DNA of 42,349 bases from REBR01 sp033721915 (GCA_033721915.1 JAWWAC010000024.1:1-42349), one strand, 5' to 3'; counted from the stretch's first letter, positions 6,003-14,823 are shown. The notes: a model not told the origin generated them from the letters alone. A program made the numbers and translations.

Positions 6003-8710
6003 GAGTCGCTGTGTCCGTTGGCGCCGGTGACTTCGTCCAGCTGCTGGCAGAGTTCATCGTGCAGCCGCTGGCACAGCTGCAGATCCTGTATGGGGTGACC
6101 GTCCTGGTCGGTGACAAAGAACACGTCCTCCACCCGCTCGCCGAGTGTGGCGATCTTGGCACTCACCAGCCGTACCTTCAGTGACAGCAGTATGCGGGCG
6201 ATACGGGCCAGCAGGCCGGGGCGGTCCGGTGTGATCACCTCCAGCACGGTGCGCTGGTTGATGGTCTCGTTGGACAGTGTCACCTGGGTGGGGAAGGCGA
6301 AATGCTTGAGCTGGCGCGAGACCCGGCGCTGAATGATGTCCGGGTAGTCTTCCGGGTCGTCCAGCTCCTCGATCAGCAGCGAGCGCACTCTCTCGCGCCG
6401 CTCCGGGTCCTTGCCCAGTGGCTGTCCCTGCTCGTCCACCACCACAAAGCTGCTCAGGCTGTTGGGGCCCTGTCCTGAGTTGATGCGGGCGTCCACGATG
6501 TTGAGGTTGAGCTGCTCGAGCACCGCCGTGGTGGCGGCAAACAGATCCATGCGCTCGGTCATGTATATGATGATCTGGGTGTAGCCATCCGTGGGACCGC
6601 CGGTGGTGTCGCGGATCAGCACCAGTGGGTCCGGGTTGCGGCCGTGGCGGAGTATGGCGGAGGTCTGCCAGGCGATGTCCACGGTGGAGTCCTGCAGGAA
6701 ATAATCGTCATCCAGTGTGGCCCAGAGCCGGTCCACCTGCGCCGGCGCGTGTTTCTGTGCCAGCAGCATCTCACGCACCTCGTTGCGGGTGGCTCGAATC
6801 CACTCATCCCGGTCGAATGGCCGGTCGGTGCCGCGGCGCAGCGCCCGGCGGCTTTCGATGTACAGCTGGCGCAGCAGCGAGTCCCGCCAGGTGCTCCAGA
6901 GGCTGGGGTTGGTGGCGCTGATGTCGCACACGGTCAGAACATAGAGATAGTCCAGGTGCACCTTGCTGGGAATACGGCGGGCGAAGTCATGGATGATGTC
7001 CGGGTCGGTGATGTCGCTTTTCTGGGAGGTGATGGACATCACCAGGTGATTCTCCACCAGCCAGGCCACCAGCTGGGTGTCCCGTTCGCTCAGGTGGTGG
7101 CGTCGGCAGAACTCGGCGGCGTCCACCGCCCCCAGCTCGGAGTGGTTGCCGCCACGGCCCTTGGCGATGTCGTGGTAGAGGCCGGCGATGTACAGCAGCT
7201 CCGGCTTGGGCAGGTGGTGCACCAGCCGTGACGCCAGTGGGTAACGGTCCCGGGCCTCGGGGCGGCGCAGCAGCTCCATGTTGCTGATGACCCGGATGGT
7301 GTGGGCATCCACGGTGTAGACATGGAACAGGTCGTGCTGCATCTGGCCGATGATCTGGCCGAACTCCGGCAGGTAGCGCCCCAGCACGTTGTAGCGCTTC
7401 ATATAGGAGAGGGTGCGGTCGAGCTGGTGGGGTGTGCGCAGCAGCTCCATAAACAGGGTGCTGCAGGCCAGGTCCCGGCGGAAGGCGTCGTCGATCAGGT
7501 GCCGGTGAGCCCTCAGTGCCCGGATGGTGGGTGCGCGGATGCCCTTGCTCTCGGGGTGCTGTGCCATCAGCACAAAGATCTCCAGCATGGCATAGGGGGC
7601 GTAGGCAAAGACCTGGGTGTTGATGGCCTCGATATAGCCGTTGCGCAGCTGGAAGCGCTTGTTCAGTGGGACGATGTGTTTCTCTTCGTTGCGGCGCAGG
7701 ATCACTTCGTCCAGGTGCTGCAGTATCACATCCGTCAGCTCCGCCAGTGAGAGGACGCAGCGGTAGTAGTGCTGCATCATCACTTCCACGCCCAGCTGCT
7801 GGTTCCGGTCGTGAAAGCCCAGCATGTCCGCCAGGGCCTTCTGGTGGTCGAACAGCAGCCGGTTTTCGTTGCGCTCCGCCAGCACCTGCAGGCCAAAGCG
7901 CAGTTGCCAGAGAAAAGTCTCACCCTCCCGCAACAGGCTGTACTCCTCGTCCGACAGGATGCCGAAGTGCACCAGGTCGGAGGCCTGTGAGAGGCCGAAA
8001 TGCCGGCGTGTGATCCAGATAATGGTCTGTATGTCCCGCAGCGCGCCGGGTGAGCCCTTGAGGTTGGGCTCCAGGTTGTATTCCGTGTCGCCGTACTTGT
8101 GGTGGCGCTGGCGCTGCTCTTCCCGCTTGGCGATAAAGTACTGCTGGTCGCCGCTCACCTCGTCGGAATAGACCCGGCGCGAGAGTTGCTCCAGCAACTG
8201 CGGATCCCCGGTGAGGGTGCGTGCCTCCAGCAGGTTGGTGAGAATGGTGACGTCATCACGGGCGGCATTGACGCATTCTTCCAGGCTGCGCACGCTGTGG
8301 CCGATGTCCAGTCGCAGATCCCACAGCAGTGTGATGAACGCCGACAGGCTCTCCTGCCATTCCTCGGGGATGCTGTCACGGGTCAGTATCAGCAGGTCGA
8401 TATCGGAGTGGGGGTGCAGCTCGCCACGGCCATAGCCCCCGACGGCAATCAGGCTGATAGCCTGTGACTCGCTGAAAGGCCAGCGCGACCAGAGGGTGGA
8501 CAGGATATGGTCCATCAGCCGGGCGCGGTCCGCCACCAGCTGGCGCACATCGGCCCCGGCGGTAAAGGCGCCGGTCATGGCCTGCTGGGCGCGCTTGAGC
8601 ATGCCCCGCACCGGCGCCACCGGCGAGCGGCTTTGCGCCAGTGCCCCTGGCAGGTCTTCCCGGGCCAGGAATTCGTCGAGCTGAAAGGTATCGCCGGGGC
8701 TGTCGCTCAT
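5999..8710 (-). CDS. glnD: Bifunctional [protein-PII] uridylyltransferase/uridylyl-removing enzyme
   Basis: GlnD is the glutamine sensor of the nitrogen-control cascade; it uridylylates PII proteins when glutamine is low and removes UMP when glutamine is high. The 903 residues show the full architecture: a nucleotidyltransferase domain with the GGYGRGELHP...SDIDLLIL signature (about 91-109), a central helical region, an HD hydrolase domain with YHDIAKGRGGNHS (H513-D514), and two C-terminal ACT domains, one at about 715-790 (DGYTQIIIYM) and one at about 820-890 (LEVITPDRPGLL). No motif is broken. It starts 8 bases after the map stop and overlaps dapC by 4 bases, so it is likely cotranscribed with lysine-pathway genes. 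Confidence 0.97.
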   Translation of the reverse strand: MSDSPGDTFQLDEFLAREDLPGALAQSRSPVAPVRGMLKRAQQAMTGAFTAGADVRQLVADRARLMDHILSTLWSRWPFSESQAISLIAVGGYGRGELHPHSDIDLLILTRDSIPEEWQESLSAFITLLWDLRLDIGHSVRSLEECVNAARDDVTILTNLLEARTLTGDPQLLEQLSRRVYSDEVSGDQQYFIAKREEQRQRHHKYGDTEYNLEPNLKGSPGALRDIQTIIWITRRHFGLSQASDLVHFGILSDEEYSLLREGETFLWQLRFGLQVLAERNENRLLFDHQKALADMLGFHDRNQQLGVEVMMQHYYRCVLSLAELTDVILQHLDEVILRRNEEKHIVPLNKRFQLRNGYIEAINTQVFAYAPYAMLEIFVLMAQHPESKGIRAPTIRALRAHRHLIDDAFRRDLACSTLFMELLRTPHQLDRTLSYMKRYNVLGRYLPEFGQIIGQMQHDLFHVYTVDAHTIRVISNMELLRRPEARDRYPLASRLVHHLPKPELLYIAGLYHDIAKGRGGNHSELGAVDAAEFCRRHHLSERDTQLVAWLVENHLVMSITSQKSDITDPDIIHDFARRIPSKVHLDYLYVLTVCDISATNPSLWSTWRDSLLRQLYIESRRALRRGTDRPFDRDEWIRATRNEVREMLLAQKHAPAQVDRLWATLDDDYFLQDSTVDIAWQTSAILRHGRNPDPLVLIRDTTGGPTDGYTQIIIYMTERMDLFAATTAVLEQLNLNIVDARINSGQGPNSLSSFVVVDEQGQPLGKDPERRERVRSLLIEELDDPEDYPDIIQRRVSRQLKHFAFPTQVTLSNETINQRTVLEVITPDRPGLLARIARILLSLKVRLVSAKIATLGERVEDVFFVTDQDGHPIQDLQLCQRLHDELCQQLDEVTGANGHSDS

Positions 8711-8718
8711 AGAGGGGC

Positions 8719-9489
8719 TCAGAGGCTTTCTTCGTCGCGGAGGGTCAGTATTTCATGGCCCTGTGCCGTGACCAGTATGGTGTGTTCCCACTGGGCCGAG
8801 AGCTTGCGGTCCTTGGTGACCACGGTCCAGCCATCCGGCAGCACCTTGTTGTGGCGCTTGCCCTGGTTGATCATGGGCTCGATGGTGAAGATCATGCCCT
8901 CTTTCAGCTCCAGCCCGGTGCCGGCCTTGCCGTAATGCATCACCTGGGGTTCCTCGTGAAAGCCCTTGCCGATGCCGTGGCCGCAATACTCACGCACCAC
9001 CGAGTAGTGGTTGCTCTCGGCGTGCTGCTGAATCACCTGGCCGATATCCCCCAGGTGCGCACCGGGGCGGACCACTTCAATGCCTTTGTACAGGCACTCC
9101 TGGGTGATGCGCACCAGCCGTTCCACCGGCGGCTTGGGCCTGCCCACAAAGAACATCTTGCTGGTATCACCGTGATAGCCGTCCTTGATGACGGTCACAT
9201 CGATATTGAGGATGTCCCCGTCCTTGAGCACCTTGTCCTCATTGGGGATGCCGTGGCAGATCACCTGGTTGACCGAGGTGCAGATGGACTTGGGGAAGCC
9301 CTTGTAATTGAGCGGCGCGGGGATGGCCTGCTGCCTGTTGACGATATGGTCGTGGCAGATGTCATCCAGCTCCTTGGTGGTGACACCGGGACGCACATGC
9401 TCGCCGATCATCTCCAGCACTTCCGCCGCCAGGCGCCCGGCGGTGCGCATCTTTGCAATGTCTTCCGGCGTTTTAATAGGTACGTTCAT
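8719..9489 (-). CDS. map: Methionine aminopeptidase, type I
   Basis: Map removes the initiator methionine from nascent proteins. The 256-residue form starting at 9489 is a type Ia enzyme with every key residue at the same number as the E. coli enzyme: H79, metal ligands D97, D108, H171, E204 and E235, and H178. I chose the ATG at 9489 because GGGAG lies six bases upstream and the protein then starts MNVPIKTPEDIAKMR, as usual for the family; the in-frame ATG at 9525 falls inside the likely -10 element. It is the first gene of the minus-strand run and is divergent from rpsB, an arrangement conserved in many proteobacteria. Its promoter is at 9524-9552. Confidence 0.97.
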   Translation of the reverse strand: MNVPIKTPEDIAKMRTAGRLAAEVLEMIGEHVRPGVTTKELDDICHDHIVNRQQAIPAPLNYKGFPKSICTSVNQVICHGIPNEDKVLKDGDILNIDVTVIKDGYHGDTSKMFFVGRPKPPVERLVRITQECLYKGIEVVRPGAHLGDIGQVIQQHAESNHYSVVREYCGHGIGKGFHEEPQVMHYGKAGTGLELKEGMIFTIEPMINQGKRHNKVLPDGWTVVTKDRKLSAQWEHTILVTAQGHEILTLRDEESL

Positions 9490-9523
9490 GCCACTCCCAA
9501 TGCATCCGTTTACAGAATCGCCC

Positions 9524-9552
9524 ATTTTAGCGATTCGGGGTCACTATTGAAA
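9524..9552 (-). promoter_or_regulatory. Probable sigma-70 promoter of map
   Basis: Read on the minus strand: TTTCAA (9547-9552), a 17-base spacer, then TAAAAT (9524-9529), about 35 bases before the map start. The -10 is good (5 of 6), the -35 is weak. It lies in the 332-base map/rpsB divergent region. Confidence 0.5.
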
Positions 9553-9655
9553 TGCGTTCGCTGTCCTGTGCCGCCACAGGCGCCCATGACGCCTCCCGGA
9601 GGCCCTTCCCGGTGGAAAATTATGGGGGATTTTCTGGTGTCGGCAGGGGGTTTTA

Positions 9656-9664
9656 TGGTATAAA
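9656..9664 (+). promoter_or_regulatory. Extended -10 element for rpsB-tsf
   Basis: TGGTATAAA is a perfect extended -10 layout (TG, one base, TATAAA). No good -35 hexamer is placed 16-18 bases upstream, which is common for extended -10 promoters. It predicts a leader of about 150 bases before rpsB. The rest of the 9490-9821 gap holds the map promoter and the leader stem at 9764-9797. Confidence 0.5.
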
Positions 9665-9763
9665 CGCGCCGCCGGGATTGGCCCGGCAAATCCGCACAGG
9701 TACCGGCACATTGACCGGGTGCCCGCGTCATCACCAGAGCGCAGTAACAGGCTGGGTGGTGCC

Positions 9764-9797
9764 GGGTTGGTCAATGGGGTGCCTGGAGGCCCAACCC
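9764..9797 (+). promoter_or_regulatory. rpsB mRNA leader stem, candidate S2 autoregulatory site
   Basis: GGGTTGG (9764-9770) and CCAACCC (9791-9797) form a perfect 7-bp stem ending 24 bases before the rpsB start. In E. coli, ribosomal protein S2 represses rpsB-tsf through a conserved leader structure just upstream of rpsB; placement fits that site. The structure was read by eye and not compared with a covariance model. Confidence 0.5.
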
Positions 9798-9821
9798 AAA
9801 TCACACTAAAGGCAGAAGACA

Positions 9822-10577
9822 ATGGCACAGGTAAGCATGCGTGACCTGCTCAAGGCGGGCGCACACTTCGGGCACCAGACCCGTTACTGGAACCCGAAAA
9901 TGGACAAGTACATCTTCGGTTCCCGCAACAAGATCCACATCATCAACCTGGAGCACACGGTGCCGGCCCTCAACGGCGCACTGCAGCAGGTCCAGCAGAT
10001 GGCCGCCAACAAGAACAAGATCCTGTTTGTGGGCACCAAGCGTGCCGCGGCCAAGACCATCAAGGAAGAGGCGCTGCGCTGCGGCATGCCTTACGTCAAT
10101 CACCGCTGGCTCGGCGGCATGCTGACCAACTACAAGACACTGCGTCAGTCCATCAAGCGCTATCGTGAGCTGGATCAGCAGAACCAGGACGGCACCCTGG
10201 ACAAGCTGACCAAGAAAGAAGCCCTGGACCGTCGTCGCGAGATGGACAAGCTCGAACGCAGCATCGGCGGCATCAAGGACATGGGCGGCCTGCCGGATGC
10301 CCTGTTCGTGGTGGACGTGGATCACGAAAACATTGCCATCAAGGAAGCCAACAAGCTGGGCATCCCGGTGATCGGCATTGTGGACACCAACAGTGATCCC
10401 GCCGGTATTGATGTGGTCATCCCCGGTAACGACGACGCCATCCGTGCGGTCCAGATCTACGTGGCAGCCGTGGCGGATGCCTGTATCGAAGGTGCCCAGC
10501 AGGGCAGCACCGGTGCCGACGAATTTGTCGAAGTCAGTGAGGACGCCGAACAGGCGCCGCAAGCCGATCAGCAGTAA
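9822..10577 (+). CDS. rpsB: 30S ribosomal protein S2
   Basis: S2 (251 residues) binds the 30S subunit late in assembly and is needed to recruit S1. The family signatures are clear: VSMRDLLKAGAHFGHQTRYWNPKM at the N-terminus (shown here in part as GAHFGHQTRYWNPKM), FVGTKRAA, VNHRWLGGMLTN, and DALFVVDVDHENIAIKEA. The C-terminus is a short acidic tail typical of the group. No strong Shine-Dalgarno is seen (AAAGG lies about nine bases upstream), which fits control through the leader. It is followed by tsf after 81 bases, the nearly universal rpsB-tsf pairing, and is divergent from map. Confidence 0.98.
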   Translation: MAQVSMRDLLKAGAHFGHQTRYWNPKMDKYIFGSRNKIHIINLEHTVPALNGALQQVQQMAANKNKILFVGTKRAAAKTIKEEALRCGMPYVNHRWLGGMLTNYKTLRQSIKRYRELDQQNQDGTLDKLTKKEALDRRREMDKLERSIGGIKDMGGLPDALFVVDVDHENIAIKEANKLGIPVIGIVDTNSDPAGIDVVIPGNDDAIRAVQIYVAAVADACIEGAQQGSTGADEFVEVSEDAEQAPQADQQ

Positions 10578-10658
10578 TCGGCCGTTCGCCGGACGGGGCC
10601 TGACAGCAGGCTCCGTCTGCCAACAAAGACCCTATTTGTGACATAACGAGGACTGAAC

Positions 10659-11519
10659 ATGGCTGGCATTTCCGCCTCTCAGGTAAAAGAACTCCGCGAG
10701 CGTACCGGTCTGGGTATGATGGAGTGCAAAAAGGCACTGGTCGCGGCCGAAGGCGACGTGGAGCGGGCAATTGAAGACCTGCGCAAATCCTCCGGCCTGA
10801 AAGCCGCCAAGAAAGCGGGCCGTACCGCCGCCGAAGGCGTGGTGCTGGTGGGTATTTCCGATGACCGTCAGAGCGGCATCCTGCTGGAAGTCAACTCCGA
10901 GACCGACTTTGTCGCCCGTGATGACAACTTCCTCAGCTTCGCCCGCAAGGTACTGGCCAAGGCCGTGGCCGAGAACGAAACCGACGTGGCCAAGCTGATG
11001 GCCGGCGATCTGGAATCCGAGCGCGAGGCGCTGGTGCAGAAGATCGGCGAGAACATCAGTGTGCGCCAGGCCGTGCGCATCGACGGCGGCTCCGTGGAGG
11101 GCTATGTGCACTCCAACAACAAGATGGCCGCCCTGGTGGCCCTTGACGGTGGCAGCCCGGAACTGGCGCGGGACATCGCCATGCACGTCACGGCGGTGAA
11201 CCCCCGTGTGGCCTTCCCGGAAGACATGCCCAAAGAGGAGCTCGAGAAGGAAGAGGCCATTATCAAGGCACAGCCGGACATGGCCGGCAAGCCGGACAAC
11301 ATCGTCGAAAAGATGATGGGCGGACGCATCAAGAAGTTCCTCAAGGAGAACAGCCTTGTGGATCAGCCGTTCGTGAAGAACCCGGAGCAGACCGTGGCGG
11401 AGCTGTTGAAGGCCAACGACGCGAAGCTGAAATCCTTTGTGCGACTGGAAGTGGGTGAAGGCATCGAGAAAGACGATGTGGATTTCGCCTCCGAAGTGGC
11501 CGCGCAACTGAAGTCCTGA
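10659..11519 (+). CDS. tsf: Elongation factor Ts
   Basis: EF-Ts is the nucleotide exchange factor that restores EF-Tu to its GTP form. The 286-residue protein has the N-terminal UBA-like domain with VKELRERTGLGMMECKKAL (residues 9-27), the core signature EVNSETDFVARDDNF that holds the Asp-Phe pair inserted into EF-Tu, and the C-terminal subdomain ending in DFASEVAAQL. GAGGA lies eight bases before the ATG. It is cotranscribed with rpsB and followed by a strong terminator-like hairpin at 11579-11617 that separates it from pyrH. Confidence 0.98.
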   Translation: MAGISASQVKELRERTGLGMMECKKALVAAEGDVERAIEDLRKSSGLKAAKKAGRTAAEGVVLVGISDDRQSGILLEVNSETDFVARDDNFLSFARKVLAKAVAENETDVAKLMAGDLESEREALVQKIGENISVRQAVRIDGGSVEGYVHSNNKMAALVALDGGSPELARDIAMHVTAVNPRVAFPEDMPKEELEKEEAIIKAQPDMAGKPDNIVEKMMGGRIKKFLKENSLVDQPFVKNPEQTVAELLKANDAKLKSFVRLEVGEGIEKDDVDFASEVAAQLKS

Positions 11520-11578
11520 TCCATGGGCGTTTGTCGCTCGCAAGACCGGACCCCTGAGCGGGTGCCGGCATGACCACG

Positions 11579-11617
11579 CCGCACCACGCCTCTCCTCAGG
11601 GAGAGGGGTGGTTGCGG
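11579..11617 (+). terminator. Hairpin terminator after rpsB-tsf
   Basis: A long stem combines an inner CCTCTCC/GGAGAGG pair with an outer CCGCACCAC paired to GTGGTTGCGG (one bulged base), starting 60 bases after the tsf stop and followed by CGGGTTTGTATT. The T-rich tail is short but present. It would separate rpsB-tsf from pyrH-frr while allowing some read-through. Confidence 0.65.
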
Positions 11618-11688
11618 CGGGTTTGTATTAAGATAGCCGTGCTTCGGATTGACCCTGACCCCACCGCCAGCAGGAGATAGCAGTCACC

Positions 11689-12420
11689 ATGCCCAGTTCC
11701 CAGGCCGTTCAGCCCCGTTACAAGCGTGTTCTACTCAAGCTCAGTGGTGAAGCCCTGATGGGGGAGCACGATTTTGGCATCGACCCCAAGGTGCTGGACC
11801 GCATGGCACTGGAGATCGGCGAGCTGGTGGGCATTGGTGTCCAGGTGGGAGTGGTGATCGGCGGTGGCAACCTGTTCCGGGGTGCCGCGCTGCATGAGGC
11901 CGGAATGGACCGGGTGACCGGCGACCACATGGGTATGCTGGCCACGGTCATGAACGGTCTGGCCATGCGGGATGCACTGGAGCGCTCCAACATCCAGTCC
12001 CGGGTCATGTCCGCCATCCCCATGAGCGGCGTGGTGGATCAGTACGATCGGCGCAGTGCCATCCGTGATCTCAAGGAGGGGGATGTCGTGGTATTCTGTG
12101 CCGGTACCGGCAATCCGTTCTTTACCACCGACTCCGCCGCCTGTCTGCGTGGCATTGAAATGTCGGCGGATCTGGTGCTCAAGGCCACCAAGGTGGACGG
12201 TGTCTACTCGGACGATCCGGTAACCAACCCGGATGCGGTCAAGTACGAGCGACTGACCTATGACGAGGTGCTGAGCTCCAAGCTGGGTGTGATGGATCTC
12301 ACCGCCATCTGCCTGTGCCGTGACCAGAACATGCCGGTGCGGGTGTTCAACATGAACAAGCCCGGAGCGCTCAAGCGCATCATGGCCGGTGAAAACGAAG
12401 GCACCCTGATCGAGGCCTGA
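11689..12420 (+). CDS. pyrH: Uridylate kinase (UMP kinase)
   Basis: PyrH phosphorylates UMP to UDP, the first step from UMP to UTP and CTP. The 243-residue protein belongs to the amino-acid-kinase fold, not the eukaryotic UMP/CMP kinase fold. Seen are YKRVLLKLSGEALMG at the N-terminus, the GGGN(L)FRG phosphate loop, the GDHMGMLATVMN helix, TGNPFFTTDSAA, and KATKVDGVYSDDP near the ATP site. A Shine-Dalgarno AGGAG lies 12 bases before the ATG. It sits between tsf and frr, the standard proteobacterial order rpsB-tsf-pyrH-frr. Confidence 0.98.
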   Translation: MPSSQAVQPRYKRVLLKLSGEALMGEHDFGIDPKVLDRMALEIGELVGIGVQVGVVIGGGNLFRGAALHEAGMDRVTGDHMGMLATVMNGLAMRDALERSNIQSRVMSAIPMSGVVDQYDRRSAIRDLKEGDVVVFCAGTGNPFFTTDSAACLRGIEMSADLVLKATKVDGVYSDDPVTNPDAVKYERLTYDEVLSSKLGVMDLTAICLCRDQNMPVRVFNMNKPGALKRIMAGENEGTLIEA

Positions 12421-12441
12421 GAAGGGCCGGTTAACGCACAG

Positions 12442-12457
12442 GGATACTCCGGTATCC
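12442..12457 (+). repeat. Small hairpin between pyrH and frr
   Basis: GGATAC (12442-12447), a TCCG loop and GTATCC (12452-12457) form a compact 6-bp stem with a 4-base loop, 21 bases after pyrH. No T-tract follows; it may be an RNA processing or stability element within the operon. Confidence 0.4.
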
Positions 12458-12482
12458 TCAGATTCAGACGAGGGGAACACAG

Positions 12483-13040
12483 GTGATTAACGAGTTGAAA
12501 AAGGATGCCGAACAGCGCATGCAGAAAGCGCTGGAGTCCATGCACAAGTCCATGAACCGCATCCGTACCGGTCGCGCCCATCCCAGTATCCTGGATGGCA
12601 TTACCGTGGACTACTACGGCCAGGAAAGCCCCCTGGGGCAGGTGGCCAGTGTCAATGTGGAGGACGGCCGCACCCTGACCATCTCCCCCTGGGAGAAGAG
12701 CATGGTGCCGGTGATCGAGAAGGCCATCATGGCCTCCGACCTGGGCCTCAATCCCTCCACCAGCGGCGAACTGATCCGCCTGCCCATGCCGGCGCTGACC
12801 GAGGAAAGCCGCAAGCAGTATGTGCGCCAGGCCCGCAACGAGGCAGAGCACGGCCGTGTGGCCATCCGCAACGTGCGACGTGATGTGAACAGCGACATCA
12901 AGGAGCTGCTTAAGGAGAAGGAAATCACCGAGGACGAAGAGCGCAGTGCCATGGACGACATCCAGAAAATCACGGACAAGTACATCGCCCAGATCGACTC
13001 TGAACTCAAGCAGAAAGAGCAGGACCTGATGCAGGTCTAG
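12483..13040 (+). CDS. frr: Ribosome recycling factor
   Basis: RRF, with EF-G, splits the post-termination ribosome. The 185-residue protein has the two-domain layout: a long three-helix bundle built from the N- and C-terminal parts and a small beta domain in the middle (about 31-105). Family signatures are RTGRAHPSILDGITVDYYG and the C-terminal LKEKEITEDEERSAMDDIQK region. The start is GTG, with AGGGG eight bases upstream; no ATG is available nearby in frame. It follows pyrH by 62 bases and precedes uppS by 75. Confidence 0.98.
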   Translation: MINELKKDAEQRMQKALESMHKSMNRIRTGRAHPSILDGITVDYYGQESPLGQVASVNVEDGRTLTISPWEKSMVPVIEKAIMASDLGLNPSTSGELIRLPMPALTEESRKQYVRQARNEAEHGRVAIRNVRRDVNSDIKELLKEKEITEDEERSAMDDIQKITDKYIAQIDSELKQKEQDLMQV

Positions 13041-13115
13041 ACAGCCGCTTTCTGCAGCCCGGCAGGCTGTGGTGGCAGAGCCGGTCACATCCGGCGATCC
13101 GTTCAAGAGGACAGC

Positions 13116-13895
13116 ATGACAGAGACGGCATCAGCCGCAATACCGGCGGAAAAGGGCACTTGCCCCAGGCATGTGGCGGTAATCATGGATGGCAACAACC
13201 GCTGGGCCAGGGGGCGTCACCTCAGTGGTGTCGCCGGCCACAGGGCCGGTGTGGGGGCCGTGCGCGCCGCCGTGGAGACCTGTGCCCGTGCCGGCGTTGA
13301 AGTACTGACCCTGTTTGCCTTCAGCAGCGAAAACTGGCGGCGCCCCAGGGAAGAAGTGGGCGCACTGATGAAACTGTTCCTGATGGCACTGAAGCGGGAA
13401 GTGCGCAAGCTGGATCGCAACAACATCCGTCTGCGCGTCATTGGCGACCGCAGCCGCTTCAGCAACGTATTGCAGGAGCACATCCAGCAGGCGGAATCCG
13501 TCACGGCCGGCAATGACGGCATGACACTGGTGGTGGCGGCGGATTACGGCGGTCAGTGGGACATCACCCAGGCCACCCGGCACATCGCCCATGAGGTGGC
13601 CCAGGGCCGTATCCAGCCCGATGAGGTGGACGAGGCGCTGATAGAGCAGCACCTGTGCCTGGGAGATCTGCCACCGCCGGACCTGCTGATCCGCACCGGC
13701 GGCGAGCAGCGAATCAGCAACTTCCTGCTGTGGCAGTTTGCCTACACCGAGTTTTATTTTTCTCCGGTCTACTGGCCGGACTTCATGCATGATCAAATGC
13801 GCGCCGCCCTGGATGCCTTTGCCTTGCGCAAACGCCGTTTCGGTCGCACCGACGAACAACTGGCCGGCGACGTGCTGACCCACGCGCAAGAGTGA
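13116..13895 (+). CDS. uppS: Undecaprenyl diphosphate synthase
   Basis: UppS (259 residues) extends farnesyl diphosphate with eight isopentenyl units in cis, making the C55 lipid carrier for peptidoglycan and O-antigen. The signature VAVIMDGNNRWARG contains the catalytic aspartate D25. Also visible are FAFSSENWRRP and the C-terminal DLLIRTGGEQRISNFLLWQ with the substrate-binding arginine and serine. GAGGA lies five bases before the ATG. It opens the uppS-cdsA-dxr-rseP-bamA block, which supplies isoprenoid and phospholipid precursors next to outer-membrane assembly. Confidence 0.98.
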   Translation: MTETASAAIPAEKGTCPRHVAVIMDGNNRWARGRHLSGVAGHRAGVGAVRAAVETCARAGVEVLTLFAFSSENWRRPREEVGALMKLFLMALKREVRKLDRNNIRLRVIGDRSRFSNVLQEHIQQAESVTAGNDGMTLVVAADYGGQWDITQATRHIAHEVAQGRIQPDEVDEALIEQHLCLGDLPPPDLLIRTGGEQRISNFLLWQFAYTEFYFSPVYWPDFMHDQMRAALDAFALRKRRFGRTDEQLAGDVLTHAQE

Positions 13896-13904
13896 CACCG
13901 GATT

Positions 13905-14750
13905 GTGTTAAAACAACGAATAATAACCGCATTGATACTGGCCCCCATTGTGGTGGCCGGGCTGTTTTTCCTGCCACCGGCGGGTTTTGCCCTGTTTACC
14001 GCCGTGGCACTGGCCATTGCCGGCTGGGAGTGGGCCAACATGGCCGGCATTGTCACCCAGAAAGGGCGCTGGGCCTATGGGGCGGTGCTGCTGCTTCTGA
14101 TGGGCGGGCTCTATCAGCTGCCCACCACCGCCATACTGCCGGTGTTGTGGCTGAGCGTCATCTGGTGGCTTCTGGCCCTGTTGCTGATTGCCATCTATCC
14201 CCGGGGCAAGGCCTACTGGCAAAGCGTGGGGCTGCGTCTTCTGATGGGGCTGCCGGTGCTGCTGGGGGCCTGGCTGGGCCTGAACCATCTGCGCACCGGG
14301 GAGCTGGCACTGGGGCTATGGCAGAATAACCTGCTGCTGATTCTGTACACCTTTGTGGTGGTCTGGGGGGCGGATATCGGCGCCTATTTTGCCGGCCGCG
14401 CCATTGGCGGCCGCAAGCTCGCCCCCCGGGTCAGCCCGGGCAAGTCCTGGGCCGGTGTCTATGGCGGCCTGGCGGTGGTGCTGTTGCTGGCGCTGGTGGT
14501 GGCCTGGCAGGCGGAACTGTCCCGGGTCCAGTCGCTGCTGCTGGTACTGGTGTCACTGGTCACCGCCGCGCTGTCCGTGGTGGGGGATCTGCTGGAGAGC
14601 ATGCTCAAGCGCAACCGGGGTATCAAGGACAGCAGTCAGTTGCTGCCCGGTCATGGCGGTGTCATGGACCGACTGGACAGTCTGGTGGCCGCCATACCGG
14701 TACTGGCGTTCTGCTTCACCCAGCTGGGCTGGCTGTCACAACTGGCCTGA
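13905..14750 (+). CDS. cdsA: Phosphatidate cytidylyltransferase
   Basis: CdsA makes CDP-diacylglycerol from phosphatidic acid and CTP at the inner membrane, the branch point for all phospholipids. The 281-residue protein is strongly hydrophobic, with roughly seven or eight membrane segments. The family signature is complete at residues 232-258: SMLKRNRGIKDSS, then HGGVMDRLDS, with the two metal-binding aspartates. The start is GTG at 13905, ten bases after the uppS stop, giving the usual N-terminus MLKQRIITALILAPIV. It is translationally close-coupled to uppS and followed by dxr. Confidence 0.97.
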   Translation: MLKQRIITALILAPIVVAGLFFLPPAGFALFTAVALAIAGWEWANMAGIVTQKGRWAYGAVLLLLMGGLYQLPTTAILPVLWLSVIWWLLALLLIAIYPRGKAYWQSVGLRLLMGLPVLLGAWLGLNHLRTGELALGLWQNNLLLILYTFVVVWGADIGAYFAGRAIGGRKLAPRVSPGKSWAGVYGGLAVVLLLALVVAWQAELSRVQSLLLVLVSLVTAALSVVGDLLESMLKRNRGIKDSSQLLPGHGGVMDRLDSLVAAIPVLAFCFTQLGWLSQLA

Positions 14751-14823
14751 GTCCTTCCGTTGAGGCAAGCGGGCCGGTCCGGGGCCCTGATCCACTGCAA
14801 GGCAGATTTTGAGGCACATTTCT

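Noticed and set aside
8755..9663. Plus-strand open frame opposite map and running into the rpsB leader
   Set aside because: Shadow of map; it would cross both promoters of the divergent region.
10632..11543. Minus-strand open frame of about 300 codons opposite tsf
   Set aside because: Antisense shadow of a certain gene; composition is His/Leu/Gly-rich and no ribosome site is seen.
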